Assembly (NCBI GenBank): GCA_002354095.1
Contig: DEKX01000026.1
Location: 138 to 11,841 of the forward strand
DNA: 11,704 nt
Direction of reading: 5' to 3'
From: Prevotella sp. UBA2711
GTDB lineage: Bacteria; Bacteroidota; Bacteroidia; Bacteroidales; Bacteroidaceae
A program made the position numbers and the translations under genes. The notes below the pieces were generated by a model. The model was not told where the DNA came from, made no database searches, and saw nothing but the letters and a program-made list of their open reading frames with translations. Positions 1 through 5,347 of this stretch are shown here, in pieces; positions within the stretch are counted from its first letter, which is position 1, and the number at the start of each line of letters is the position of its first letter.

Positions 1-47
1 TTAAACTCGCTTAAACTATGCTGACAGTTTATTAAACTCGTTTAAAC
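1..47. repeat. Pair of 16-bp AT-rich direct repeats
   Basis: TTAAACTCGCTTAAAC at 1-16 recurs at 32-47 as TTAAACTCGTTTAAAC, with 15 of 16 bases identical and a period of 31 bp. The second copy contains the inverted repeat TTAAAC-TC-GTTTAA. The array may continue to the left of the window. It lies downstream of the phosphatase stop codon. No function is evident; it could be a protein-binding site or a chance AT-rich repeat. Confidence 0.4.
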
Positions 48-144
48 ATTCATTTCCTCCAAGTCATCTTGATGTGTGGAAATGCTGAATGGCCGTATCG
101 ATGGCTGCTGCATGATCTGCTTTCCGCCGTTGTTCATTTGCAAT

Positions 145-1665
145 TCAGTTTACGACTTTCTTCCCATCGCTGATGTAGATGCCTTTTCTGGCGGGCTTGC
201 CATACACTCTGCGTCCATCGAGGGTATAGATGGCTGCCCGGCGGCTGTCGTTGTCGTCGGGCGTGACGGTCCGTATAGCCGATGCGGTCATCGACTGATA
301 CTCCTTGCGCGCTTCCTGCATGAGTTTCTGGAACTCGGCATCGCTGTGCAGATAGGCATAGAGGGCCGATGCTAACTGGCGCGTGGCAATGACATCGGTA
401 AACCAGTGGTAGCCTACTATCTGGCGGTTGTAGCCGTATTCATAGCCGCATTTGAGGATTTCGTTCTGATGGTCGGGTGCCAGCTCGGTCATGACGAGCG
501 CCTCTGTCCAGCCCAGATTGGTATGGCCGGAGGGGAAACTGCTCTTGCCGCGCTCTTTCTCTTCGTCACCCGGCACAAACGAGGGCTCGCCCAACTGGAC
601 GAACGGGCGCTTGCGGAAGCGGATTTCCTTCAGTCGGTCGGCTGTCACGCTGCACTTGTCCAGCACATAGCCTATGAGCTTGCTGATGGCAGGTGTCTTC
701 TCCGCGCTGATGGTCGTTCCGGTGGCCTCGCTGAATATCTCGTACATCATCTCTGCGCTGTAGTCGGCCTCGTGGGATGCTTGCTCTCCGCGCTTAGTGT
801 CGCGCAGGGCCTTGCCGTCCCAGTAGAGGGTGAGGTCGCTGATGTACCGGTAGCTTGTGGTGTCAACGGGGCTTCCCAGGAATTTCTCGCCGTGAGGCAC
901 GTCAGTGCCCTCGGCAGGATTGCTGTCAGCAGGCATCCCCTTCAGCCGGGCATATTCGGCGCGCGCGGCCTGTATGTCTTGCAGGAAGTCTGGATTCGCA
1001 TGGGCACGGGCAAAGGTTGCCGCTGCGCAGAGATAGCCTGCCGTCACGTCGCTCTGATAGTGGGCACCCACGATGACGCGGCTTTCGCCAAACATGAAGC
1101 CCCGGCGCAGGATGTCGTCCTGCAGGGCGGGCCACATCTCGGCAAAGGCGAGAGCGGTGAACCATCCTATGGCAGTATGCCCGGAGGGGTAGGAGCCGCT
1201 CAGACGAATCAGTTCGTCGTCATATTTTGCCCATATCGGATCGTTCATCTGCACGAAAGGCCGTGTGCGCATATATACGTCCTTGGCTTTCAAGGTGCAG
1301 GCGCCGCCCGTGAAGAAGCTCTTTTGCAGCAGTCGCGACAGCGCCGGTGTCGCCTCGTCGCTGATAGCGTCGAGTCCGAGAACCTCTGACAGGATGGTGC
1401 CCCATGCCTCCGGAGTGTGCAGCGACTCCTCGCTGGCCTGCTCGCCACGGGGAGTGTTACGCTGTGTCTTGCCCCACTGGAACTGCACCAGGTCGTCCAC
1501 GAATTCTGCACTTCCGATGCTCGGTGGCGGCGGCAGGAAGTAGGTGGCGTCGGGCTGGTCGTCAAGGGTTACGTACAAGAATTCATCGGCAGTCTGTGCC
1601 GACAGGGTAGCACTGCAGATGATGGCGAGTGCTGCCAGAATCAAAAGTTTTGTCTGTTTCATCAT
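145..1665 (-). CDS. Exported tandem class A acid phosphatase (two PAP2-type domains)
   Basis: This 506-aa protein is predicted to hydrolyse phosphomonoesters outside the cytoplasm. Residues 1-23 form a signal peptide with likely cleavage at A23/Q24. Two homologous domains follow, each with the class A signature K-x6-RP ... PSGH ... SR-x5-H-x3-D. In domain 1 these are K128/R135-P136, P160-SGH163 and S195-R196 ... H202 ... D206. In domain 2 they are K346/R353-P354, P378-SGH381 and N413-R414 ... H420 ... D424, so Asn replaces the Ser before Arg. Both domains also share an RGEQAS motif (about 73-78 and 292-297). Ordinary class A enzymes have one domain of roughly 230-250 aa, so this is an internal duplication. 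Residues about 477-506 (IYTLDGRRVYGKPARKGIYI) resemble a Bacteroidota C-terminal secretion or sorting tail. The start is the first of two adjacent ATGs and has no clear Shine-Dalgarno. The nearest promoter seen is the leader promoter near 1940. Domain assignment is firm; substrate is unknown. Confidence 0.92.
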   Translation of the reverse strand: MMKQTKLLILAALAIICSATLSAQTADEFLYVTLDDQPDATYFLPPPPSIGSAEFVDDLVQFQWGKTQRNTPRGEQASEESLHTPEAWGTILSEVLGLDAISDEATPALSRLLQKSFFTGGACTLKAKDVYMRTRPFVQMNDPIWAKYDDELIRLSGSYPSGHTAIGWFTALAFAEMWPALQDDILRRGFMFGESRVIVGAHYQSDVTAGYLCAAATFARAHANPDFLQDIQAARAEYARLKGMPADSNPAEGTDVPHGEKFLGSPVDTTSYRYISDLTLYWDGKALRDTKRGEQASHEADYSAEMMYEIFSEATGTTISAEKTPAISKLIGYVLDKCSVTADRLKEIRFRKRPFVQLGEPSFVPGDEEKERGKSSFPSGHTNLGWTEALVMTELAPDHQNEILKCGYEYGYNRQIVGYHWFTDVIATRQLASALYAYLHSDAEFQKLMQEARKEYQSMTASAIRTVTPDDNDSRRAAIYTLDGRRVYGKPARKGIYISDGKKVVN

Positions 1666-1775
1666 CGTTGTTTTGTTCCGTGATAACCGGTCTTTTCATC
1701 GTCTTTTATCTTCGTTATAGACCTGCCGCTTCTGATGCAGAAAACTGCAGGCCGTCTCTATGCTGTCCTTCGTTG

Positions 1776-1838
1776 TCATTCGTCGTAGCCTTTCTGGGCC
1801 ACGAAGGTCTTGTTGTAGGCTTTTATTTGGTCTATCAT
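1776..1838 (-). pseudogene. Stub resembling the N-terminus of a beta-carbonic anhydrase
   Basis: A 20-codon frame reads MIDQIKAYNKTFVAQKGYDE and then stops. This closely resembles the first 20 residues of the small beta-class carbonic anhydrases of Bacteroidota, which begin with a MIxEIxAYNxxFVxxKGYE pattern and run to about 180 aa. None of the zinc-binding part (the C-x-D-x-R region or H-x2-C) is present; the next bases lead into the phosphatase gene. Its ATG lies 99 nt after the C of the leader's TTTGC box, almost the same spacing as the polymerase ATG after the second leader copy. I infer that a deletion removed the rest of the gene. The match is from memory of the family. Confidence 0.5.
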
Positions 1839-1863
1839 ACTAAACTTTTTTTAAATCATCGGA

Positions 1864-1945
1864 CAAAAACAGTGCAAACCGAATGCAAAAAGCTTGCTTT
1901 TTGCTGAGGTGCAGCCTGTTTTCGCAAAATTCTTTTGCAAAGGTA
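1864..1945 (-). promoter_or_regulatory. Promoter plus conserved leader, copy 1
   Basis: On the minus strand the -7 box TACCTTTGC (1945-1937) fits the Bacteroidota consensus TAnnTTTG. It is followed by about 70 nt that align with 9893-9975 on the plus strand. The last 59 positions differ at only 6, and one single-base gap lies further upstream. The leader contains the inverted repeat GCAAAAAGC-AA-GCTTTTTGC (1885-1904). It reads toward the carbonic anhydrase stub and then the acid phosphatase, and is the best promoter I see for the latter, giving an untranslated stretch of about 270 nt. The rest of the 1666-1993 gap shows nothing else I can identify. Confidence 0.65.
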
Positions 1946-1993
1946 GTCATTTCTGTCCGATTTTCGTAATTATGCCGTCGAAATTAATAATGT

Positions 1994-2101
1994 TTATAAT
2001 GAACGCACATAAGTAACGCCGCTGCGAGTTGTGACATACTCGACGCCGTCGATAGTACCTGAAAGGATGTTGCCAACACCACTCTTTTTAATGATAGCCA
2101 T
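1994..2101 (-). CDS. 35-aa micro-protein resembling a DUF6266 N-terminus
   Basis: The frame encodes 35 residues, opening MAIIKKSGVGNILSGTIDGV and closing with YVRSL. The pattern MA-x-I ... G-x2-SG ... V ... G-x2-Y-x-RS resembles the first 35 or so residues of DUF6266-type proteins of Bacteroidota, which are normally around 200 aa. The frame is open further upstream, to 2308, but that extension crosses the promoter and the tandem repeat, so I chose the ATG at 2101. A strong -7 box TATCTTTG lies 31 nt upstream of that ATG. There is no signal peptide or membrane segment. It may be a genuine short gene or a truncated remnant; function is unknown. Confidence 0.55.
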   Translation of the reverse strand: MAIIKKSGVGNILSGTIDGVEYVTTRSGVTYVRSL

Positions 2102-2131
2102 AACAAAATGTTTTACGTGTAATAATTTGGT

Positions 2132-2163
2132 ACAAAGATACAACAAAAACAACCACAATGCAA
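2132..2163 (-). promoter_or_regulatory. Bacteroidota-type promoter for the micro-ORF
   Basis: On the minus strand TTG (2163-2161) is followed after 20 bp by TATCTTTGT (2140-2132), matching the sigma-ABfr pattern TTG-N19-21-TAnnTTTG. The predicted transcript starts close to 2126, giving a short leader of about 25 nt before the ATG at 2101. Confidence 0.6.
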
Positions 2164-2240
2164 GAAAAAAAACAGAAAATTTTCTCCACCTATTACACAT
2201 ATTTTTGCATCGCTTTAGAGTCGCTTCAGGCAGGGAGATG

Positions 2241-2280
2241 CCATACACATACCATACACATACCATACACATACCATACC
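2241..2280. repeat. 11-bp tandem repeat, 3.6 copies
   Basis: CCATACACATA is repeated three times without error (2241-2273), followed by a partial fourth copy CCATACC. It sits in the gene-free stretch 2102-2459. The 11-bp period is close to one helical turn. This looks like a slippage-prone microsatellite or minisatellite that may vary in copy number between strains; no function can be read from it. Confidence 0.85.
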
Positions 2281-2309
2281 TTTGAGCATGGCTACAATAT
2301 GGCATCATA

Positions 2310-2332
2310 GGGAGAAAACCGAGGCTTCTCCC
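2310..2332. other. 7-bp-stem hairpin in a gene-free stretch
   Basis: GGGAGAA (2310-2316) pairs with TTCTCCC (2326-2332) across a 9-nt loop. No T-run follows on either strand, so it is not a classical terminator. It is the first of three hairpins within 120 bp. Confidence 0.4.
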
Positions 2333-2363
2333 TGCATAACCACTACCCGCTATATGCGAAATG

Positions 2364-2390
2364 GATCAGGGGACGAACCGTCCCCTGATC
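2364..2390. repeat. 27-nt perfect palindromic hairpin (REP-like)
   Basis: GATCAGGGGACG (2364-2375) and CGTCCCCTGATC (2379-2390) are exact reverse complements separated by AAC, giving a 12-bp GC-rich stem. No T-tract follows on either strand. The shape and gene-free location suit a dispersed palindromic repeat of the REP type, but no second copy is present in this window, so that reading is inference. Confidence 0.6.
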
Positions 2391-2395
2391 TACCT

Positions 2396-2429
2396 AAAAG
2401 GAGCAGCACCTTCCCTCGGATGCTGCTCC
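2396..2429 (-). terminator. Rho-independent terminator after the Hsp20 remnant
   Basis: On the minus strand GGAGCAGCA (2429-2421) pairs with TGCTGCTCC (2408-2400), a 9-bp stem with a 12-nt loop, followed immediately by TTTT (2399-2396). It lies 30 nt past the stop codon of the Hsp20 remnant and is well placed to end the minus-strand transcript. The T-run is short, so termination may be partial. Confidence 0.6.
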
Positions 2430-2459
2430 CTCTATATGACTAATCAGAAATTGTAAGCC

Positions 2460-2666
2460 TTACGAGACCTCAATGGCCTTGGTGACTTTCTCCTTCGGTT
2501 CGGTCTTCGGCATGGTGATGGTCAGGATGCCGTCCTCTACCTTGGCTGAGATTTGGTCTTTCACCACATCGTCTGGCAGCACGTAGTTCTGCTCGTAGTT
2601 TGAGTAAGAGAACTCGCGGCGCAGATAGTGATGGTGCTTGTCCTCATGCTTGTGTTCCTGCTGCTG
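2460..2666 (-). pseudogene. 5'-truncated small heat shock protein (Hsp20/IbpA family)
   Basis: The frame contains the C-terminal half of a Bacteroidota Hsp20: HHHYLRREFSYSNYEQNYVL, then LPDDVVKDQISAKVEDGILTITMPK and a lysine-rich IEVS end. The A-x-x-x-G-x-L-x-I-x-hydrophobic-PK core (AKVEDGILTITMPK) identifies the alpha-crystallin domain. About 70-75 N-terminal residues expected of the family are missing. No ATG lies in this frame upstream; instead, further upstream the sequence becomes the start of an unrelated lipoprotein gene in another reading frame. About 68 codons remain (roughly QQQEHKHEDK to IEVS). It is therefore a remnant, unless translated by reinitiation. The downstream terminator is intact, as expected when only the 5' part was deleted. 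Confidence 0.8.
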
Positions 2667-2751
2667 GTGTCTCGGCCTTTTGCGTCTGCCTGTTACCGCA
2701 AGCGGTTATCGTCAGCAACCCAGCCATAACGGGGAAAAGATACTTCTTCAT
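2644..2751 (-). pseudogene. Lipoprotein N-terminal stub fused to the Hsp20 remnant
   Basis: The 35-codon frame encodes MKKYLFPVMAGLLTITACGN and about 15 polar residues before a stop. K2-K3, a hydrophobic stretch and the lipobox ITAC with Cys18 form a clear signal peptidase II signal. Only about 17 residues of mature protein remain, which is too short for a typical lipoprotein. The last 23 nt overlap the Hsp20 remnant in another frame. The start and signal of one gene therefore seem joined to the end of another by deletion. A short secreted lipopeptide cannot be excluded. It lies 48 nt downstream of the zinc-ribbon gene on the same strand. Confidence 0.55.
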
Positions 2752-2799
2752 AATCGTTCATTTCTTAAATAATGCTGCAAAGCAGAAAGAGTCACCGTA

Positions 2800-3093
2800 T
2801 CAAGTCCAGAACTCCTTTTCGCCCGTTTCCTCCATCCGTCCCTGGCATTTAGGACAGGTCTTCATGTCCCAGATGCGTATCTTGTCACTGCCGCATTGCA
2901 GACACAAACGGCCTACCTCACTTCTGTAGGATGGAGCGACATCGGCGATAATGCCGCCCACGACGATGTTCTGAATCGTCTTACAGTCAGGACACGACAT
3001 CGCCGTAATCTGTTGGCGGAACAAGCCACGACCCTCATACACCTCGGCCTCGTAGCCGCAGTCATTGCAGCGATACTTCAGTTTCCAGGCCAT
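2800..3093 (-). CDS. Small double zinc-ribbon protein
   Basis: This 97-aa protein has four CxxC knuckles: C9/C12, C34/C37, C64/C67 and C80/C83. They are spaced as two zinc ribbons, and the first begins with KYRCNDCGYEAEVYEG. There is no signal peptide or membrane segment, so it is probably cytoplasmic. It may bind nucleic acid or a protein partner, but nothing in the sequence tells which. It starts 4 nt after the stop of the TIGR04076 gene and is almost certainly co-transcribed with it. I do not recognise a specific named family. Confidence 0.8.
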   Translation of the reverse strand: MAWKLKYRCNDCGYEAEVYEGRGLFRQQITAMSCPDCKTIQNIVVGGIIADVAPSYRSEVGRLCLQCGSDKIRIWDMKTCPKCQGRMEETGEKEFWT

Positions 3094-3097
3094 GCGT

Positions 3098-3403
3098 TTA
3101 TTCGTTTATCACCTCAATATAAAAACTGAACGGACGGAATCCGTCATTGCAGCTGATCATCGCACTCATCGGATTCTTCATCCAGCCGTCGAAGAAATCA
3201 CCTTTGCCACGTGCCAATGACTCCACGAACTCACGCATCACGTTCCATGCCGACAGGCACATCCCATCTGGACGCTGCCCGTCAACTGAAATCCATTCTT
3301 GTCCTTCCCTTACATCGCACGTATGCTCGATGGGATTCTCATACTTCGCCATCAAGTCCTGATAGACCGTCTGGCGAACTGCCGTTATTCGTACCTTATT
3401 CAT
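3098..3403 (-). CDS. TIGR04076 family protein
   Basis: The 101-aa product matches the small TIGR04076 family: an N-terminal KVRITAVRQTVYQDL strand, YENPIEHTC, a central SAW region, GDFFDGWMKN and a C-terminal MISCNDGFRPFSFYIEVI. Length is typical. Conserved cysteines are C29, C49 and C85. The family is of unknown function and is often found in anaerobes. The start ATG (3403) follows by one base the stop codon at 3405-3407, which closes the C-terminal frame of the degraded upstream gene, so it may once have been translationally coupled to it. It forms a two-gene unit with the zinc-ribbon gene. Confidence 0.85.
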   Translation of the reverse strand: MNKVRITAVRQTVYQDLMAKYENPIEHTCDVREGQEWISVDGQRPDGMCLSAWNVMREFVESLARGKGDFFDGWMKNPMSAMISCNDGFRPFSFYIEVINE

Positions 3404-3404
3404 A

Positions 3405-3606
3405 TCACTTCTTGGTTATTCTTGCCAGATAGTCGTAATCATCCTATCTGCTTGCCGTCAGAGAAAACCTTACTCTCGATGTTGCATCGCATTAGGCCAA
3501 CCATTTTTGTCGTAAGTGCCGATAATCAGCACGGCTCTTGCCTTGCAAGCGTCCTTCGACCGAGCGGTGGAAGCATCCACGCATTCGATTTGAAACTTTT
3601 CATCAT
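3405..3606 (-). pseudogene. Degraded flavin reductase-like gene
   Basis: ATGATG at 3606-3601 begins a frame that shifts after AAAA. One more A would give MMKKFQIECVDAS, running into ARAVLIIGTYDKNGWPNAM. This resembles the start of the FMN-binding split-barrel flavin reductase family (pattern GTYDKxGxPNAM). The frame then stops at 3470-3472. C-terminal-looking pieces in other frames follow: NIESKVFSDGKQIG, then DDYDYLARITKK ending at 3405. Families of this type run to about 170-200 aa, so most of the middle is missing. The evidence points to a frameshift in an A-run plus an internal deletion. The family match is from memory. Confidence 0.5.
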
Positions 3607-3663
3607 TCTTCGTGTTTTATAAAATGTGCTTCTATATAACTAACGGTTATTTCATCGCTTTGC

Positions 3664-3720
3664 ATTGGTACGCAGGTGTCTCACCTGCGGCAGCCGCAAG
3701 TGAGACACTTGCGTACCAAT
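3664..3720. repeat. 57-nt near-perfect palindrome (REP/MITE-like)
   Basis: The 28-nt arms 3664-3691 and 3693-3720 are reverse complements except at two positions, separated by a single A. Both mismatches would be G-U or A-C oppositions depending on which strand is transcribed, so a folded RNA would be almost fully paired. The outer arms read ATTGGTACGCA and TGCGTACCAAT. It sits between divergent promoters and downstream of the minus-strand -7 box. No T-tract follows, so a dispersed palindromic element is more likely than a terminator. Confidence 0.75.
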
Positions 3721-3728
3721 AGTCGGCT

Positions 3729-3737
3729 GCAAAGTTA
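3729..3737 (-). promoter_or_regulatory. Probable minus-strand -7 box (TAACTTTGC)
   Basis: On the minus strand TAACTTTGC fits TAnnTTTGC exactly. No clear TTG sits at the -33 position. A transcript from here would run through the palindrome at 3664-3720 and then into the flavin reductase remnant and the TIGR04076 and zinc-ribbon genes. Confidence 0.45.
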
Positions 3738-3757
3738 CAAAATTATTTGGATTTTCG

Positions 3758-3788
3758 TTGGCGATTCAGATTATTTTCGTATCTTTGC
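3758..3788 (+). promoter_or_regulatory. Promoter of the five-gene operon
   Basis: TTG (3758-3760), a 19-bp spacer, then TATCTTTGC (3780-3788) match both elements of the Bacteroidota vegetative promoter. Transcription would begin near 3794, about 25 nt before the DUF4160 ATG. The -7 box is about 42 bp from the divergent minus-strand box. Confidence 0.75.
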
Positions 3789-3819
3789 AGCGTAAGATTG
3801 AAAATAAGCACCTCGAAAT

Positions 3820-4077
3820 ATGCCACAAATTAGTTTCTTTTATGGAATCTACATCTGGATGAATTTTTCCGATCATCAGCCGCCACATTTCCATGCATGG
3901 TATGGTGACTATAAAGTTATCGTGAACATAAAGGATGGTGTTGTGAGAGGCGAAATGCCCGGAAGAGCACTACGTATGATACTGGAGTGGCTTGATGATC
4001 ATCGTGCCGAACTGATGAACAATTGGGACAAAGCACAGAAGGGCGAGCCTCTCGATAAGATTGAACCATTAAAATAG
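3820..4077 (+). CDS. DUF4160 domain protein
   Basis: This 85-aa protein is a full-length DUF4160 member. It has an N-terminal FFYGIYIWMNFSDHQPPHFH stretch, a short beta segment (YKVIVNIKDGVVRGEMP), and a helical end with RALRMILEWLDDHRAELMNNW followed by the family's typical basic, proline-containing end. Biochemical function is not established. It is followed after 7 nt by a DUF2442 gene; these two families are often adjacent, and the layout resembles a toxin-antitoxin pair, although I know of no proof. It is the first gene after a strong promoter and leads a five-gene operon. Confidence 0.9.
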   Translation: MPQISFFYGIYIWMNFSDHQPPHFHAWYGDYKVIVNIKDGVVRGEMPGRALRMILEWLDDHRAELMNNWDKAQKGEPLDKIEPLK

Positions 4078-4084
4078 CAAGACA

Positions 4085-4321
4085 ATGTTTATAGAAGTTG
4101 TAAAGGCAGAATACATTGACGGCTACAAACTGCTGTTGCTGTTCAACAATGGAGAACGGAGAATCGTTGACCTGAGTGATTCTCTTAAGGGAACTGTCTT
4201 TGCCCCTCTGAAGGACATCAACTTCTTCAAGCGCTTCTCCATCAAGTTCAACACCGTAGAATGGGAGAATGGTGCCGACTTCGCCCCAGAATATCTCTAT
4301 GAGATAAGTTCTGCCGCATGA
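4085..4321 (+). CDS. DUF2442 domain protein
   Basis: The 78-aa product is a DUF2442 protein: VVKAEYIDGYKLLLLFNNGE, a central RRIVDLSDSLKGTVFAPLKD, and the characteristic ending in which FNTVEWENGADFAPEYLYE is clear. It is small, cytoplasmic and has no membrane segment. The gene begins 7 nt after DUF4160 and ends 5 nt before the next ATG, so the genes are surely co-transcribed. An antitoxin-like role beside DUF4160 is possible from gene order alone. Function is unknown. Confidence 0.9.
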   Translation: MFIEVVKAEYIDGYKLLLLFNNGERRIVDLSDSLKGTVFAPLKDINFFKRFSIKFNTVEWENGADFAPEYLYEISSAA

Positions 4322-4326
4322 ATTGA

Positions 4327-4932
4327 ATGATGAAGCAGATGGCTATGCAAGAAGATAATATCAGCTTTGAAGAAATCGGCAAGGAAGAAACAATCCATGC
4401 CGAGCAGCCTCAGGCTTTGTTTAAGCAACCTATAAGAGGGCGGTATCAAGGACTCCATGCGGAATTGAAGGCAAGATGTGCGCCAGAGAACTTCATGAAT
4501 CCCTATGAGCCAGAGAAGGTGTCAAAGGCAAACGAGCTCTATTCTGAGGTGCTTCATACAGATGCTCAGGCAGATGAACAACTAAAGCGACTCCGTCTGC
4601 GAGCAATAGAGGAACTGGGCATCCAATTCTCTACTGAGGAACTTTTTGACAGACTATCGGCTGCCTGCAATCCGAAGAACTTCACTGGCGATTCCTATAA
4701 CAAGGAGCGATTAGAACTGGCCAACAGGCTCTATCAGGCAGTGTTGATAAATGCCGACAATGTGCTGGCATTGGAAGAGATTGAGGGGGAGGCAAAGGAG
4801 TTGATAGAAGCGTACAAGCCTATTAGTAATCATGTTAATACGCAAGAAGATGACGGTTCTTTGTTAGCGGTCTGGTCTTGTGCTGCGTTATTTGTATTTG
4901 TTCTAATTCTTTTATTACTATCAAATCATTAG
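4327..4932 (+). CDS. Tail-anchored protein with two degenerate J-like repeats
   Basis: This 201-aa protein has an acidic N-terminus (1-30), two related helical repeats and a C-terminal membrane helix (about 179-198) followed by only three residues, the layout of a tail-anchored protein facing the cytoplasm. Repeat 1 (about 43-98) is LHAELKARCAPENF ... ANELYSEVL; repeat 2 (about 107-162) is LFDRLSAACNPKNF ... ANRLYQAVL. Both align with the J-like region of the last gene of this operon (LYDVLKKKCHPDLY ... ATRLFQLL). There C-HPD-LY corresponds to C-APE-NF and C-NPK-NF here, so the HPD tripeptide needed to stimulate Hsp70 is lost in both. It may be a membrane-bound partner or decoy that keeps the J-fold only for binding. 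The start could be either of two adjacent ATGs. I recognise no named family for the whole protein. Confidence 0.8.
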   Translation: MMKQMAMQEDNISFEEIGKEETIHAEQPQALFKQPIRGRYQGLHAELKARCAPENFMNPYEPEKVSKANELYSEVLHTDAQADEQLKRLRLRAIEELGIQFSTEELFDRLSAACNPKNFTGDSYNKERLELANRLYQAVLINADNVLALEEIEGEAKELIEAYKPISNHVNTQEDDGSLLAVWSCAALFVFVLILLLLSNH

Positions 4933-4936
4933 CCTT

Positions 4937-5338
4937 ATGCTTGCAAACACTTGGAACAAAATATTAAGTTGGTTCAGAGACCGCAGCGAGCGCAACCGTC
5001 TGGTACGCAGCTTCAACGAGTCGGCACGCGAGGCGTTCGTCATGGGTGAGGCCCCAGCAATGCTTGAAGCCAGCATATCGCGCGGCGACCCCTCCTATAA
5101 ACACGCTTTTTCTAGATGGATGTACTCTGGCTTTCGCATCAAGATCTTCACTGGCAGACTGCTGTCTAAAGACGAGATGATATTCATCGGCAACACCATA
5201 CTGAGCAACGAGCAGCTGGTTAGACGCCTCGTCGTATTAGGATGGGACACACTGGAGATTCACGGCGAGAATGCCACGTATGGCTGTAAATGGAAGCTTG
5301 CCGACCACATGGAAACCATCAACCTGCTTAATTCATAA
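4937..5338 (+). CDS. Unrecognised 133-aa operon protein
   Basis: The frame is bounded by genes 4 nt upstream and 9 nt downstream and uses the same codon style as its neighbours, so it is real. The N-terminus (NKILSWFRDRSERNRLVRSF) is a basic, amphipathic helix; a similar ILSW opening is found in the next protein. The rest alternates helices and beta strands: SAREAFVMGEAP, SISRGDPSYKHAFSRWM, SGFRIKIFTGRLLSK, then LGWDTLEIHG and YGCKWKLADHM. It has no signal peptide, no confident membrane helix and no metal-binding motif. I do not recognise the family. Its position between two J-related genes suggests it works with them. Confidence 0.75.
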   Translation: MLANTWNKILSWFRDRSERNRLVRSFNESAREAFVMGEAPAMLEASISRGDPSYKHAFSRWMYSGFRIKIFTGRLLSKDEMIFIGNTILSNEQLVRRLVVLGWDTLEIHGENATYGCKWKLADHMETINLLNS

Positions 5339-5347
5339 CATTTGCGT

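Noticed and set aside
42..137. 31-codon minus-strand frame after the phosphatase stop (MNNGGKQIMQQPSIRPFSIS ...)
   Set aside because: Short, no promoter, no recognisable family, and it ends at the direct repeats; a chance frame or remnant cannot be distinguished.
406..1389. Long plus-strand open frame of 327 codons
   Set aside because: Runs antisense to the phosphatase, whose signal peptide and catalytic motifs are unmistakable; it is a mirror of a GC-rich coding region.
2241..2280. CRISPR array
   Set aside because: The repeat is 11 bp with no spacers; it is a simple tandem repeat.
2361..2456. 31-codon plus-strand frame starting at ATG 2361
   Set aside because: It is made up of the two hairpins read through, with no promoter or homology.
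3664..3720. Rho-independent terminator
   Set aside because: No T-run follows on either strand, and the stem is far longer than in ordinary terminators.
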